Assembly (NCBI GenBank): GCA_022701365.1
Contig: JAKUHH010000040.1
Location: forward strand, 868,001-932,000
Source of the DNA: Mycocentrospora acerina
Lineage: Eukaryota; Ascomycota; Dothideomycetes; Pleosporales
DNA: 64,000 nt
Direction: 5' to 3'
Positions 45,256 through 55,856 of the stretch are shown here, in pieces. The position numbers and the translations under genes are program-made. Position 1 is the stretch's first letter, and each line of letters begins with the position of its first letter. Under the pieces are notes generated by a model. It searched no databases. It had not been told where the DNA came from and worked only from the letters and a program-made list of their open reading frames with translations.

Positions 45256-46431
45256 ATGTCCTCGCCTACACCTGGCTCAGTAGATGACACGCTCCTCGCT
45301 CGCCTTAACGCGCTCAAGAAGTCTTCCGTCAGTTTCGACACAAAGCTAAATTCCTCAACAGCTTCTGAGAGCTCTCCAAAGTCTACAAATGACCTTGCAG
45401 CCCGCTTTGCGCGCCTCGGCTCCGCATCTCCTTCGAGGTCCCCACAGCCGTCACGAACGACATCTACAAACAATGCTCGAGCTCCACTAGTAGCACCGGG
45501 CGCGCCTAGCTATCTCGAAGGGATAGCGCAAGGAATCGGCGGAGGAACGGTGGAGTTCAATGAGGACGACGAAAAAAGTCTCGAGGAGCTGTTGGGCGAG
45601 TTGAATGGTGCCGTTGGCGAGAGGAAAGATTGGGATGTTAGCAGGGAGGAACAGCAAGATGTTGGGCAATTGTTGAAAGATATGAGGAAGATATTACCCG
45701 AGGTACAGAAAGACCGCGCACAAGGGTTGCAGAAGCCAGGAACGAAGAAGGAAGAAGAGCTCACGAATTGGGAAAACATAGAGGTCGATATTGGGAATGG
45801 GAGCGTAAGGGCCAAGCCAGATGAGTCGACAGATGAGGAGGAGGGTGGAGAGGAAGAAGGTAAGAAAAGAACTGAAGAAGACGAGGCAGATGATGTGATT
45901 GCAAGAGCCATGGCAGAATTGGAAATACACAGAAAATACGATGCTCCCTCCCCACCCCCAGAAGACGACGAGAACACCAACTCTGGACATGACAAGCAAG
46001 AAAATGATGCTAGAAAAGGAAAGAATACAGAAGATGACTCTCTTACTCTCCCTTCTGCGCCAAAATCCATTCCCGAAGACGACTTTGCCCGCGCCCAAGC
46101 CTTTGAAGATATCTTCACCGCGCGCCTCGCCGCTCTATCCGCCCCATCACCCCCACCGACAGATTCACTAGGCCTCCCCTCTGCACCTTCCTTCCAACCC
46201 ACCAAGAAGCCACCGATCCAATCCAACTTAAAAGCACGTCTCGACGACGAGATTGAAACGTGGTGTATTATATGCCAGGACGATGCTACACTCAAGTGCC
46301 ATGGTTGTGACGACGACTTGTACTGCCAGAATTGCTGGATGGAGGGGCATAAGGGAGAGTCTGCTGGGTTTGAAGAGAGGAGACATAAAGCGGTGCTGTT
46401 CGTGAGGAAGAAGAAGCAGGCGGCTACTTGA
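45256..46431 (+). CDS. ANCHR/ZFYVE19-like B-box zinc-finger protein
   Basis: Single exon, 391 residues. Animal ANCHR (ZFYVE19) delays abscission in the NoCut checkpoint; a fungal cytokinesis role is only inferred. The N-terminus (TLLARLNALKKSSVSFD, DLAARFARLGS) carries two copies of a short LxARhxxLxxS motif typical of the family. The middle is acidic and disordered, with predicted helical segments (DEKSLEELLGELNGAVGE, DVGQLLKDMRKILPEV). The C-terminus from residue 336 is the zinc module: WCIICQDDA, KCHGCDDDLYCQNCWMEGH and a final His in RRHKAVLF, giving a B-box-like C2-C2-C2-H set. No intron or membrane segment. Confidence 0.85.
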   Translation: MSSPTPGSVDDTLLARLNALKKSSVSFDTKLNSSTASESSPKSTNDLAARFARLGSASPSRSPQPSRTTSTNNARAPLVAPGAPSYLEGIAQGIGGGTVEFNEDDEKSLEELLGELNGAVGERKDWDVSREEQQDVGQLLKDMRKILPEVQKDRAQGLQKPGTKKEEELTNWENIEVDIGNGSVRAKPDESTDEEEGGEEEGKKRTEEDEADDVIARAMAELEIHRKYDAPSPPPEDDENTNSGHDKQENDARKGKNTEDDSLTLPSAPKSIPEDDFARAQAFEDIFTARLAALSAPSPPPTDSLGLPSAPSFQPTKKPPIQSNLKARLDDEIETWCIICQDDATLKCHGCDDDLYCQNCWMEGHKGESAGFEERRHKAVLFVRKKKQAAT

Positions 46432-47257
46432 TGGGACTTTTAACATTGTCCTGATGTGTAAGAATATGTTGGAATTGGGGGAAGGTCGCTTCAGCCGGTG
46501 AAATATGGTCCTTTTTATCACTGTAAAGTGGTGAAGGAGGAGACTTACTCACTTCCAAGCGTTTTCGATGTTGCAAGACCCTCCTTCTCTTCCACCCTCG
46601 CCGTCTTCTCAAGGTTTGCCATGTATACAATATGCATGTCCCGACTGGTACGACATGGCATAACGTCACTACACACTCGCAGTCTGGCACCTGCCCTCAC
46701 TTCCTCGCCTACCTGGGGAGTTGAGGGATAAAAGCTTCATGCGCTCTTCGATCAGGTCACGAACATATTTCTTGATACGATAAGGAGAAGCAATGTCAAT
46801 TTCGAGTCGAAGCCAGAGCGGAATAGAACAGAGCAGAGTCGGGTGAAAAAGGTTGGAGTGGAGTGGGATTAATCCTTATCAAGGTAACATGCAGTGTAGT
46901 AGTGGTAGAAGTAGTGATATAGATACTTGTGAGAGCAGATGCGTTGATTTGAATTGAATTGTTGGAAATGGTGATGAGCAGAGAGATAGTGAATGTTGGG
47001 ATGTGGTGATGAGGTGAAGGTAGCGCTCTTTCCTATAGTAGCAGATGCACCGACTAGCTTCAAACACAACAACGACCACACATGTTCATGATTCTCTCTG
47101 CAACACACTTGGACTGGACTTTTTTTCTAATGACATGGAAAGTAAAGAGTGTTTTTTACTAGGTATTTCATACCAGGTATTGCTTAAAGCTGAAATTGTT
47201 GCCATTATGAAGAAGATTCAACGCCAGCCTATGCATATATATATATAATACAGGTAT
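46432..47257. other. Intergenic, convergent 3' ends
   Basis: 826 bp between the ANCHR-like stop (+) and TPC1 stop (-). Open frames are short and unrecognised. A TA run (about 47237-47248) lies close to the TPC1 3' end. Confidence 0.5.
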
Positions 47258-48534
47258 TCATTCTGCCGCACGTTGCTTTTCCTCATCCCAAGCAAGCATG
47301 ACGCCCATTGCCCTTTCATACGTCCACATGGTAACCGCACTCGCAGGCGCAGCTTTCAGCAGACTAACTGTTAATCCCCTATACAGCCCCCGCCTCCCCT
47401 CGTGCCTCCAGATATGCCTGACTGTACTCACCACGCCAGTATACGTGGGGATATTCCCATGTACGTACATTTCTCGCATGGGACCCTGGACCTGCAAGCG
47501 CTTGCGTGTAGTGTCAAGGGGGTAAACGGCCGTCTTGGAGAGGACGCTAGCAATGACTCCCGCGGCAGCATCTGCAGTACCAAAGGGCAGCGGGACGGGC
47601 GAGTCGGCAACGATTGGCTTGAGGGCCTCGTAGCTCGCGAAGAATAGGCCCATGTAGGGGACGATTTGGCTTACGCCCGCTCCGAGGCCGCGGAAGAATC
47701 CCGTGGGGCCCTCGTGGCGAGCAATGTGGCGGAGAGAGGCGAGGATGGACGGGTAGACGCGGTGGGTGCCCTGGGCGGCGAAGCGGGTGCGCAGCAGATC
47801 GAGCGGGTAGGTGGCCGTGGTTGCGGCGGCGCCGGCGGTGGCACCGCTGATGAAGGAGACGGCAGCGCTGGGCAAGGCGTAGGGGGCGGGGATGAGGCGC
47901 TCGAGCAGGTGCGAGGTGTATGTGTAGGCGGAGAATTGCACACTGCCGTAGGACAGGTACATGAGCTCGGCGGGGATGTTGCCCTTCCACAGGCCCGTCA
48001 GACCTTCATCGCGCAGGATCTGGCGCAGCGTGCCCAGGGTGCCTTTATAGACGGGGCCATTGATATTGGTGATGCTGGGGGGGTCGGAGAGGGAGTGGAT
48101 TTGCAGCTGCAGGCGGATCTTGATTACGTCGAGGGGGGCGATGACGAAGCTGGGGGCAGAATTAGACGGTGAATGAGTGGAAGAGGGAGGGAGGGAATGA
48201 ATGAATGAATGAATGGGTCAATCAATCAGAGAATGAATCAATGGAGGACCCAATGAATGACTCCATGAATCAGTCAATGAGTGAATGAACCGATGAATCA
48301 ATCAATCAGTGAACAATTGAATGAATCAGTCAATCAGGGAGGGAATGGCAGACACACGTACCGCGACACCAGACCAGCCACGGCGCCCGCGACAACCACC
48401 TGGCGCTGCGAGCCCTAGAAAATAGCAATGTTAGCCGCGGTCCACTTCTCCCCCCACAGTCCGGGGAAACGGAGGGGACAAATAACATGTCGGCATCTTA
48501 CCTCGTGCTTGAGTGCTGCGACGCCCTCAGACAT
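47258..48534 (-). CDS. TPC1: Mitochondrial thiamine pyrophosphate carrier
   Basis: Brings thiamine diphosphate into mitochondria for dehydrogenases. Model complement(join(47258..48149,48362..48414,48502..48534)), 325 residues. The three carrier repeats have signatures PLDVIKIRLQ, PLDLLRTRF and PLDTTRKRLQ, with the second-half motifs LRQILRDEGLTGLWKGN, RHIARHEGPTGFFRGL and RHIWRHEGRRGLYRGL. TPC1 rather than another carrier is suggested by NINGPVYKGTLGTL, AELMYLSYGSVQFSAY and LLERLIP; this assignment is by resemblance. Exon 1 codes only 11 residues. The third intron (48150-48361, 212 nt) is almost wholly a tetranucleotide array. Divergent from gamma-butyrobetaine dioxygenase. Confidence 0.9.
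48180..48345. repeat. Degenerate (AATG/AATC)n array within TPC1 intron
   Basis: Starts with GGGA/AATG units, then many aatg, aatc, gtca and gaat units with interruptions. Occupies most of the 212-nt intron while leaving donor (gtacgt) and acceptor (ccccag) regions intact. Confidence 0.9.
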
Positions 48535-48829
48535 GCGCACGCTGGCACGGCAGCCCGACAACAGCCTGCGCGCACACGCACACGCACACACACAAGCTAC
48601 CTATGCTAGCTAGCAGACAACTGCCGCGCGAGGCCAGAGGAGAAGCCGGAGAAATTTGTCTCGGACGCGAGCAAGTGAATACCTCGGGCTCGGGCCAATG
48701 TTTTCCAATGTCCAGGTCGTCCGTCGGCGTTTGGTAGTTAAGCACCCCCGCCTGCCCTTGCCCTCGCCCCCCCGACCCCAACATTGGTTGACAGCTGCTC
48801 GCTACCACCCTCCGCTCGCCGCCGCCGCC
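48535..48829. promoter_or_regulatory. Shared 295-bp promoter, TPC1 / gamma-BB dioxygenase
   Basis: Between two divergent start codons. Contains a CA/CACG dinucleotide run at about 48570-48596 and a C-rich patch. A strong start context (gccgccgcc before ATG) precedes the plus-strand gene. Confidence 0.55.
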
Positions 48830-50338
48830 ATGTCCCTGAACATCACGGCCAAACTCCCACTCCGCCGCGCCTCGTCATGTGCAGTGCGCGCCCGCCCACA
48901 CCCTTCGCCCACCCAACGCCGTGCTTTTTTTCTCAAGACGCTGTGGTCCCGCGCGCCTGAGAATGCAGAGCATGCCGAGTGGAACTGGAATCCCGCGGTA
49001 ACCGGCCCTTTTCGCCTGAGCAAGCAGCAGCTTCAAGAGCAGGAGGCGCAAGAATTAAAGTTCAAAGCAGAGCAGGAGAGCTTGGCAGAGGCGGCAGAGC
49101 AAGTGGGCAGGCTGGATGGCGAGCCTGCACAGCACATTTCAATTGAGATTGACGGCCGGGAGAGGACCTTTGACACTGCATTTCTCCGCGACAGCTGCAC
49201 GTGCCCGCTATGTAGAGATCCGCACAGCAAGCAGAAGCTGTTCCAGACTTCAGACATCCCGGAAGATCTCGAGGGCAGCGGCAGGTTGCTGGTCGATGCA
49301 GAAAAGGGGGACGTGGTCGAGTTGACGTGGAAAACTGATGTCAAGGGGTATGGCCCTGAGCACCGCACACAGCACTCGATTGAGTGGCTGCGTCGTGCCC
49401 TCGACATGGAGGTTGATCTTCGTGGCGGAGTACGTCAAGACGACCGTGTGCACTGGAACAGGGACAAGATTACAAAAGATAACAAATGGGTTGACTACGA
49501 CGCCTACATGACGCAAGACGACGTCCTCTTCGACGCCCTCACCCACCTCAACAACTACGGCCTGCTGTTTGTCAGAAACGTGCCCGACTCCGAGTCCTCC
49601 GTCATCGACCTCGCTAGCCGCATCGGCACCCTCAAAGACACCTTCTACGGCCGCACCTGGGACGTGCGCTCCAAGCCCAAAGCCGAAAACATAGCCTACA
49701 CCCCCCAATTCCTCGGCCTACACATGGACCTCCTCTACACCTCCAACCCCCCTCACCTCCAACTCCTGCACTCGCTCCGCGCCCGCACCCCCGGCGGCGA
49801 ATCCTTCTTCAGCGACTCCTTCCACGCCGCCCACCAGCTCCTCCGCCAATCCCCCTCCCACTTCCGCTCCCTCTGCCAATTCCCCGTCTCCTACGCCTAC
49901 CACCACCTTACCCACCACTACCACTTTACCCGCCCCACCGTCGAACTCTTTCCTTTCCCCCGCTACTCCGACCCAGGCCAACCCGCTATCAAACGCATCA
50001 ACTGGTCGCCCCCATTTCAAGCCCCCTTTGAAACTCGCATCGGCTCACACTCCTCCCCTGCGCTCCGCTCCTTCATCGCCGCCGCCAGCGCCTACGAGAA
50101 GATCTTATCCGCAGAGGAGAATCTGTATGAATACAGGTTGAACGAGGGGGAGTGCGTGCTATTTGACAATCGCCGCGTGTTGCACGCTAGACGTGCGTTT
50201 GACGCTACAAAGGGGGAGAGATGGTTGAAAGGCGCATATGTCGACGATGATGTTTTTTTCAGTAAACTGAGGGTCTTGGAGGAGCGGTTCGAGGGCAAGT
50301 GGGTCGCTGAGGGGACGGTGCGGCATAAGGTTCTGTAA
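48830..50338 (+). CDS. Gamma-butyrobetaine dioxygenase (carnitine synthesis)
   Basis: Fe(II)/2-oxoglutarate hydroxylase making carnitine from gamma-butyrobetaine. Single exon, 502 residues. I chose ATG 48830 because of its strong context; the frame is open further upstream, but that part (to 48656) lies in the promoter. Residues 1-40 (SLNITAKLPLRRASSCAVRAR) are basic with no acids, like a mitochondrial presequence. The N-terminal zinc-type domain has CTCPLCRDPHSKQK. The jelly-roll core shows the facial triad: HMD in LGLHMDLLY and distal His in RRVLHARRAF, with the 2-oxoglutarate Arg nearby. TmlH is the alternative (same family), but the CTCPLC block and overall length fit BBOX as well; substrate is inferred. 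Confidence 0.85.
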   Translation: MSLNITAKLPLRRASSCAVRARPHPSPTQRRAFFLKTLWSRAPENAEHAEWNWNPAVTGPFRLSKQQLQEQEAQELKFKAEQESLAEAAEQVGRLDGEPAQHISIEIDGRERTFDTAFLRDSCTCPLCRDPHSKQKLFQTSDIPEDLEGSGRLLVDAEKGDVVELTWKTDVKGYGPEHRTQHSIEWLRRALDMEVDLRGGVRQDDRVHWNRDKITKDNKWVDYDAYMTQDDVLFDALTHLNNYGLLFVRNVPDSESSVIDLASRIGTLKDTFYGRTWDVRSKPKAENIAYTPQFLGLHMDLLYTSNPPHLQLLHSLRARTPGGESFFSDSFHAAHQLLRQSPSHFRSLCQFPVSYAYHHLTHHYHFTRPTVELFPFPRYSDPGQPAIKRINWSPPFQAPFETRIGSHSSPALRSFIAAASAYEKILSAEENLYEYRLNEGECVLFDNRRVLHARRAFDATKGERWLKGAYVDDDVFFSKLRVLEERFEGKWVAEGTVRHKVL

Positions 50339-51072
50339 AAGGGGGGTTGGTAGAAAATAAAAGTTGGAATTGAAAAGTGTGAGGGTGAATGTGTGTGGAT
50401 GTATATACTACATATTTGCTGTGCTTGACTGTAAATAATAATTAAATGATCCTTTTTACTTTAAAATTTTTTATACATGCAATAAACCCACTTTATTGTT
50501 TATTTCCTTTAGGTTTCTTGCCGTGGTGCAGAGAATGAGTACTTCTTCTTTCACTTCTATTTCATGATATTCTGAATTTACTGTCTGGGTTGAGGATGAG
50601 TGAGGGAGTAGATTAATGGTGCATTTCTCATCTGTTTCTGTCCTCCTCCTCCTTCACACAGAAAAAAAATTCCTTCACTTCACTTCACTTCACCTCGCTT
50701 CACCTTGCCTTGTCAACAGCGCAGTGCAGTACAATATAATACAGCACAGCACGGCACAACACAGCATAATACATACAAAACACATTCAATAACGCATCTA
50801 AGAAACAGACCAAACGAAATGGAAGATGCGTTTAAATTTTTTTTCTTTTCCTTCTTCCTTTCTTCTACCATTCTATTCTGAATTTTTTGTTTTGTTTCTG
50901 GTAAATGTATATTTAAATACGTTGTGAATAGAAAAGACACCTCCATGTCATGCAATGCAATGCAACCGTATATATACAGACCAGGAAAAAGGAAGGGGGG
51001 GTATCATGAGAGGAGAGTATAGTGGGTGACAGGTACGCCTACAACTGCAACAATGTCGTTTGCAGGGTCTAA
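50339..51072. other. Intergenic, convergent 3' ends
   Basis: 734 bp between the dioxygenase stop (+) and OPA3-like stop (-). AT-rich, with TTCAC units at about 50675-50700 and a degenerate ACAGC/ATAATAC array at about 50720-50775. No gene seen. Confidence 0.55.
50675..50775. repeat. TTCAC array and degenerate ACAGC array
   Basis: Two adjacent imperfect pentanucleotide arrays, seen directly. Located in the shared 3' region of the dioxygenase and OPA3-like genes. Confidence 0.75.
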
Positions 51073-51895
51073 CTAGTTCCCAGAGGGTGGCTGACTGGCT
51101 GGCTGGAGCTTGTCGGTAGAACTGGGGATATCTGAAGAGGTGGGTAGAGGAGTAGTGGATGAGACGGTGGTGTGTTTCTCGTCAAGAATCTTCTTTTCGT
51201 CTCCTACGACTTTTTCATCCGTCTTTGGGTTGCCCCGGAAGAAGCCTAGCAGTTTGCCTGGGGGCGCGGGTTCAGGATGCTTTGCCTTGAACTCTTCCAG
51301 CTCGGCCTTGACGGCTTTGAGTTCGATTTGTAGCTCCTCCAGATCTTCACGAATGTCGTCTCGTGCGTTCCTTGCCTTTCTTCTCTGCCGCCATTGCTCG
51401 ACTAGAATGACTGCTATGCCAACGGCGAAAATGAACGTCTCGGATACAAAGTTTGCGCCGGTTTCAATCGCTTTCTGCTCGGAGAGAGGTCGTATCCGCG
51501 GCTTCAACCTCTCCTCTGCTTTCTTCTGGATCGCTACCCTCTCCTTTTCAGACATGGCTTCCTCTGCTATCGTCTCTGCCTCCGTTTTGACCGTGGGTGT
51601 TGCAGCCAGTCTTCGCGCTGCTTCTGCTGCTGCGACTTCCTTCTTGATCTGGCGGTCAATGACGGCGGGGTCCTGCAGTAGACCGAGGCGCATGCGCATG
51701 TCGATTCGATGCAGTCTCTGCGCAAAGCTAACGCACACTCTTCGGAATCGCTCGTGTTCGTGGGCATTGCGTTTGATGGCATTCTGCGGATGGTGTGAGG
51801 AGTGGTCATGGGATTTTGGGCCTGGCTTCACGTACAGCCATGGGCTTTGCCAGTGTCCTGACGAAGAGCGAGGTGACCTTGAGTGTGAGAGACAT
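51073..51895 (-). CDS. OPA3-like mitochondrial protein
   Basis: OPA3 proteins sit at the mitochondrial outer/inner membrane and affect morphology; the fungal role is unclear. Model complement(join(51073..51783,51836..51895)), 256 residues. Start ATG 51895 gives MSLTLKVTSLFVRTLAKPMA, the family N-terminus, and the 52-nt phase-0 intron joins it to NAIKRNAHEHERFRRVC. Conserved features: RVCVSFAQRLHRIDMRMRLGLL, an insert of Ala/Glu/Lys helix (about 60-125), then IRPLSEQKAIETGANFVSETFIFAVGIAVILVEQW with a membrane helix around 137-153, followed by RQRRKARNARDD and a coiled coil (EDLEELQIELKAVKAELEEF). The C-terminal 65 residues are Ser/Thr/Lys-rich and look disordered. An open frame reading further upstream in the same exon is intronic. 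Confidence 0.9.
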
Positions 51896-52422
51896 GTTGA
51901 ATTGTGGTGGTGGAAGAGGACAAAGAAGAGCTTCGGAATGGCTACAAAGATTGAATTGAGCAATTGAGTCGCAGTGTGCGATTCATCGCAGTTCCTACAG
52001 CTGCAGGAATATACAAAGAATAATGCGACAGCTAGCGGAGATGCTCCAGAGAGCAGCGAAAGTGCTAGAAACTGGCCATATCTATTTCAGCGTTGCCTTG
52101 AGATGGCGTCTCGGAAGATCCACGAGGCCGACGTCAGCCACACTTGCCCAAGCCACGCACCATGTCAACAAAGCTGGAGGAGGTCTGATGTCGCGCACCG
52201 AGACTCGAACTCGGTCACGTTCTGCTCGAGCTCCCCATGCAGACAAGAGTCCTTTCTTTGTCCAGTCGTGCAGCGACACATGACACGCCGGCATCGATTG
52301 GGCCAAGTGCGGAAAGGGGGCCGTGCACAACCCGCCTAGCAACCGGGTACTAGTGCACAACAAACACAGCCGTCCAGAACTCCAACACCAGCACTCACGT
52401 CACTTCGACTCCATATCACCAA
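51896..52422. promoter_or_regulatory. Shared promoter region, OPA3-like / polo kinase
   Basis: 527 bp between divergent start codons. Contains a T-arm-like hairpin at about 52196-52215 (CCGAG/CTCGG on the minus strand around TTCGAGT), but no acceptor stem or terminator, so not called as a tRNA. Confidence 0.45.
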
Positions 52423-55177
52423 ATGTCTGCCCCATCCATCCACGCAGACGCGCCGCCCGACCTCGTGTGCGATCCAGAGGGTCTGCAGTATGAGACGGGC
52501 CCCCAGCTGGGCAAGGGTGGCTTTGCCATCTGCCACCGCGCAAAATTGCTGGGGCATGAGCATCTCGGCAGCAGCACAGTCGCTTTGAAGATTGTCAAGA
52601 GCAAAATGGAGCCGCCCAAACTGGCACAAAAGGTGCAGCGACCATGACGGCGACAGCACGCGAGAGAATTCACACTAACGCGTCGCAGTTTGTGACCGAA
52701 CTACAGATCCACTCCAAGCTGTCGCATCCCAACATTGTCGAGTTCTACCGCGCCTTTTCCTTCCACTCGAGCACCTACGTTGTCCTCGAACTGTGCGAGA
52801 ATGGCTCGCTTGCCGATGCCATCAAGAAGCGCAAATACTTCACCATGCCCGAGATTCGACGATTCATGATCCAGACCTGCGGCGCCATCAAGTACCTACA
52901 CCAGCGCAACATTGTCCACCGCGACCTCAAGACTGGCAACCTCTTCTTGGACCGCGACATGAACGTCAAGGTCGGTGACTTTGGCCTCGCTGCCCTCCTC
53001 GTCTCCCAAAATGACTACGGCGCCATTCGTCGCACGACCATGTGCGGCACGCCCAACTACCTCGCACCAGAGGTGCTGGAAAAGACTGGAAAGGGCCACG
53101 ATGAGAAGGTCGATCTTTGGGCGATTGGTATTATGATGTAAGGACAGCCAACATAAACTGCACGACACATGCTGACAAGACCAGGTACACACTCGCCGTG
53201 GGCAGGGCGCCCTTCCATGCTGCGAAGCGCGAAGACATTTACCGAAAACTGAAAGCGCGGGAATACACATGGCCTGATCTCGCCAAGTTTGCAAACGAGA
53301 TCACCGACGACCTACGCGATATCGTTTCCATGCTGCTGGTGCACGAGGACGAGCGGCCGACTCCCGACCAGATCGTTGCCCACCCATTTTTCAGATTAGG
53401 ATATATCCCACTAGAGTTGGACAGTGGATGCACATCGCGGATACCCAAGTGGGCGAAAAATAAACCTCCCACAGCAACCGTCATCAAGCGTGGATACACG
53501 GAGGAGTGGTGGACAATGTGCAAGGCCTCTGCCGTTGGTGAATACGAAGTTGGAAAGTCTTTTGGAGCATATGGGAGTAGGCGGAACAAGACAGTGGCTC
53601 GCGACTGTCAAAAAGAGATTGAGGCGGGCAAGCAACCAAACATTCCCTTTGCAAAGGATGTTGTCTACGTTCCATTTCCCGTGCGCGTTCAATGGCCACA
53701 TCAGATTGCTGGAGGTTTGAGCGAGATTTCAGAAGAGAAGGAATCGTCTTCCGAGGGACTGGCTCTTGCAGAGACAACTGGGAACGATCGCGTACGAGGA
53801 AGAGTTGCTCGTGTGTCGAGAAGAGAACAGGTGCCACTATCTTCATTGAAGGAGAATGCTGAGCCAATACACGAGCCTGAGGCGGCACGGAGGATACTGG
53901 ATAAGCAGCCTACCCGTTTGAGGGCTACTCGCAAGATTTCAAATCCTACTCGGGTCACCGCGACAACTGCTGCAGCACCTGCCGCATTACGAGTACCACG
54001 AGCTAGCACACGGACACGAGTCACCAAGGAAGTTATTCCAGAAGCACCAAAACAAACAGAAAATGGTCTTCAGGACCTGCCGCCATTAAAGGTCGCCAAA
54101 GCAAGCACTCGAGCTGTAGAGGCAACAGAGCCAACAGCTCCTCCACTTTCCAAGTCGAGGGGAGGACCACAGTTTCGCACCATAAGCGCTGAGATGCCCG
54201 CCACCGATCCTGTAGCTGTCCTGGCGCGCCTGTATACCTTCCGGGACAATCTAGCACGAGCTCTTGACAAAAAACCATCTAGATCGCGGAGAGACCAACC
54301 CACGAAATTGCCATACGTAGCAAAATGGGTCGACTACTCTCGCAGATATGGTGTAGGCTACGTTCTCGACGATGGCAGTATCGGCACCCTTTTGACATCA
54401 GACGGGCAGTATCCAGTCACGGCCGCGATCGCCGCAGACGGATACAAGCATTTGAAAATGGCCGGAAAGGATCGAGATCTTGCGAGAAGCGTGCCACTTG
54501 ATTTTTATGCGGCTCCCAAGAAGAATACTGGCCTCTCCCGTATCGAGGTGCAGGAGCGCCGACGAGTCGAGGAGATACGAACAGTGTGGCACAAGTTTGG
54601 AAAATACATGTGCGCGACTTTTGGAGATGAGGAGCTGCCGTTCAAAGAGGACGCCAAACGAGGGAGCTTTGTCAAGTTCTACCAAAGACTTGGTAACGTT
54701 GGCATCTGGGGTTTTGACGACGGATCCTTTCAGGTAAGCATTGTATCTGTGTGTTTTTGGGGTGTCTCTAATTGTGTTCAGTTCAACTTCCCCGACCACA
54801 CCAAGCTAGTGTTGTCATCAGACGCAGGGCATTGCCATTTCTTGTGTCTTCCTCTGGACGCCACATCGCTGCTGGAAGCAACTGGGAACGTACCGTGGAA
54901 ACACGTCAGAGCACGCGCAAACTTGCGAGGGTCCCTACAACAGCTCTTGTACGGTTCGCTGAATAAGGAAGACAGCTACAAAGAGATTACCGAAGCCAAC
55001 CACCTTCGAATGAAGATTGAGTTTATGCTCACGGTAGTCGACGAATGGGTTCAAAACGGCGGGCTAGGCTGCCTCGCAGAGCCAAAAGACTACTCCTGGA
55101 CAGGCCCGCAACTGGAAGAAACGAAGCGCCTAGACTGGGCGAGCGTCGGACGATTTGGCGGTGATGTCTTCTCATGA
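52423..55177 (+). CDS. CDC5: Polo-like kinase
   Basis: Mitotic kinase controlling entry, spindle poles, exit and septation. Model join(52423..52632,52689..53137,53185..54733,54782..55177), 867 residues. Kinase domain from residue ~25: G-loop LGKGGFAIC, VALKIVK, ELQIHSKLSHPNIV, HRDLKTGN (HRD at 147-149), DFGL and the activation segment ending TMCGTPNYLAPE. A basic, low-complexity linker (about 400-600) leads to two polo boxes: KWVDYSRRYGVGYVLDDGS and WGFDDGSFQFNFPDHTKLVLS. The third intron (54734-54781) is exactly 48 nt and stop-free in frame. Polo kinases of Aspergillus are longer, so the linker is short here. CDC5/plkA is the best symbol. Confidence 0.94.
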
Positions 55178-55856
55178 ATTTACGAACAGTTTTTTATATT
55201 TCTGGTGTCTGGGTGGCAAGCGAAGGCGTTTTTGGAAACGGGGATATTTCTATCCAGCATTGGCATTTCCACGGTGTCTGTCTGTCTGTCTTTTCTCGAC
55301 GATGTTGTTGGCTCGGTATTCATTAATCTTCGGACGCTCTTTCACGACGGGTGGCATGGCGTGAGTCTGGCGCTTTGGCTTTGTAGCGCAGCATTGGCTG
55401 TTGAATGGAACATTTTCGCAGCTGTGATTGTCGAGCTCCCCTCTGCTGGTGCCTAATTGAGTGCCGCGTAATGGACGTACGAGTGTTTTTGCCCCGGGGC
55501 GCTGGGCGTGCTGGCTTTTGAATGCATTCCGGGCCTAGGTGAGTAATGGCGGCGACAGATTGCGCGTTCATCTCCCAGAGCTGGAGGCTGTGCTGTGCTG
55601 TGCCTGAAAGTGGGGCTACCTCTTCCGACATGGCCGACCGACCGTCATCGCTGATAGAAGCGTGTCTGAAGGCAGACAACGTAGCCCATACATTCACTTG
55701 CCCACCGCCAATTTGAGGCACCGCATCCTTCGCATACCCTGCACCTGCACACGGTGCCCCACACTACATTTCCTGCTGTGAGATTTGTTCCCAGCACGCT
55801 GCGCGACGGCCCCTCTACGCCCGTCACAGACCTGAGCGCACTTTTGGGCAGCAATC
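55178..55856. other. Intergenic: polo kinase 3' end / myosin promoter
   Basis: 679 bp with both genes on the plus strand. No gene recognised; the last 200 bases are C-rich, consistent with the myosin 5'UTR. Confidence 0.5.

Noticed and set aside
48656..48829. Upstream extension of the gamma-butyrobetaine dioxygenase frame
   Set aside because: Open by chance through the shared promoter; the ATG at 48830 has a strong context and a better presequence.
51110..51967. 285-codon plus-strand frame over OPA3-like
   Set aside because: Antisense shadow of a conserved gene with canonical splice sites.
52185..52275. T-arm-like hairpin (CCGAG-TTCGAGT-CTCGG on the minus strand), a possible tRNA
   Set aside because: No matching 5' acceptor stem for the 3' TGCGCGA, no clear D or anticodon arm and no T-run terminator; one arm can occur by chance in 64 kb.
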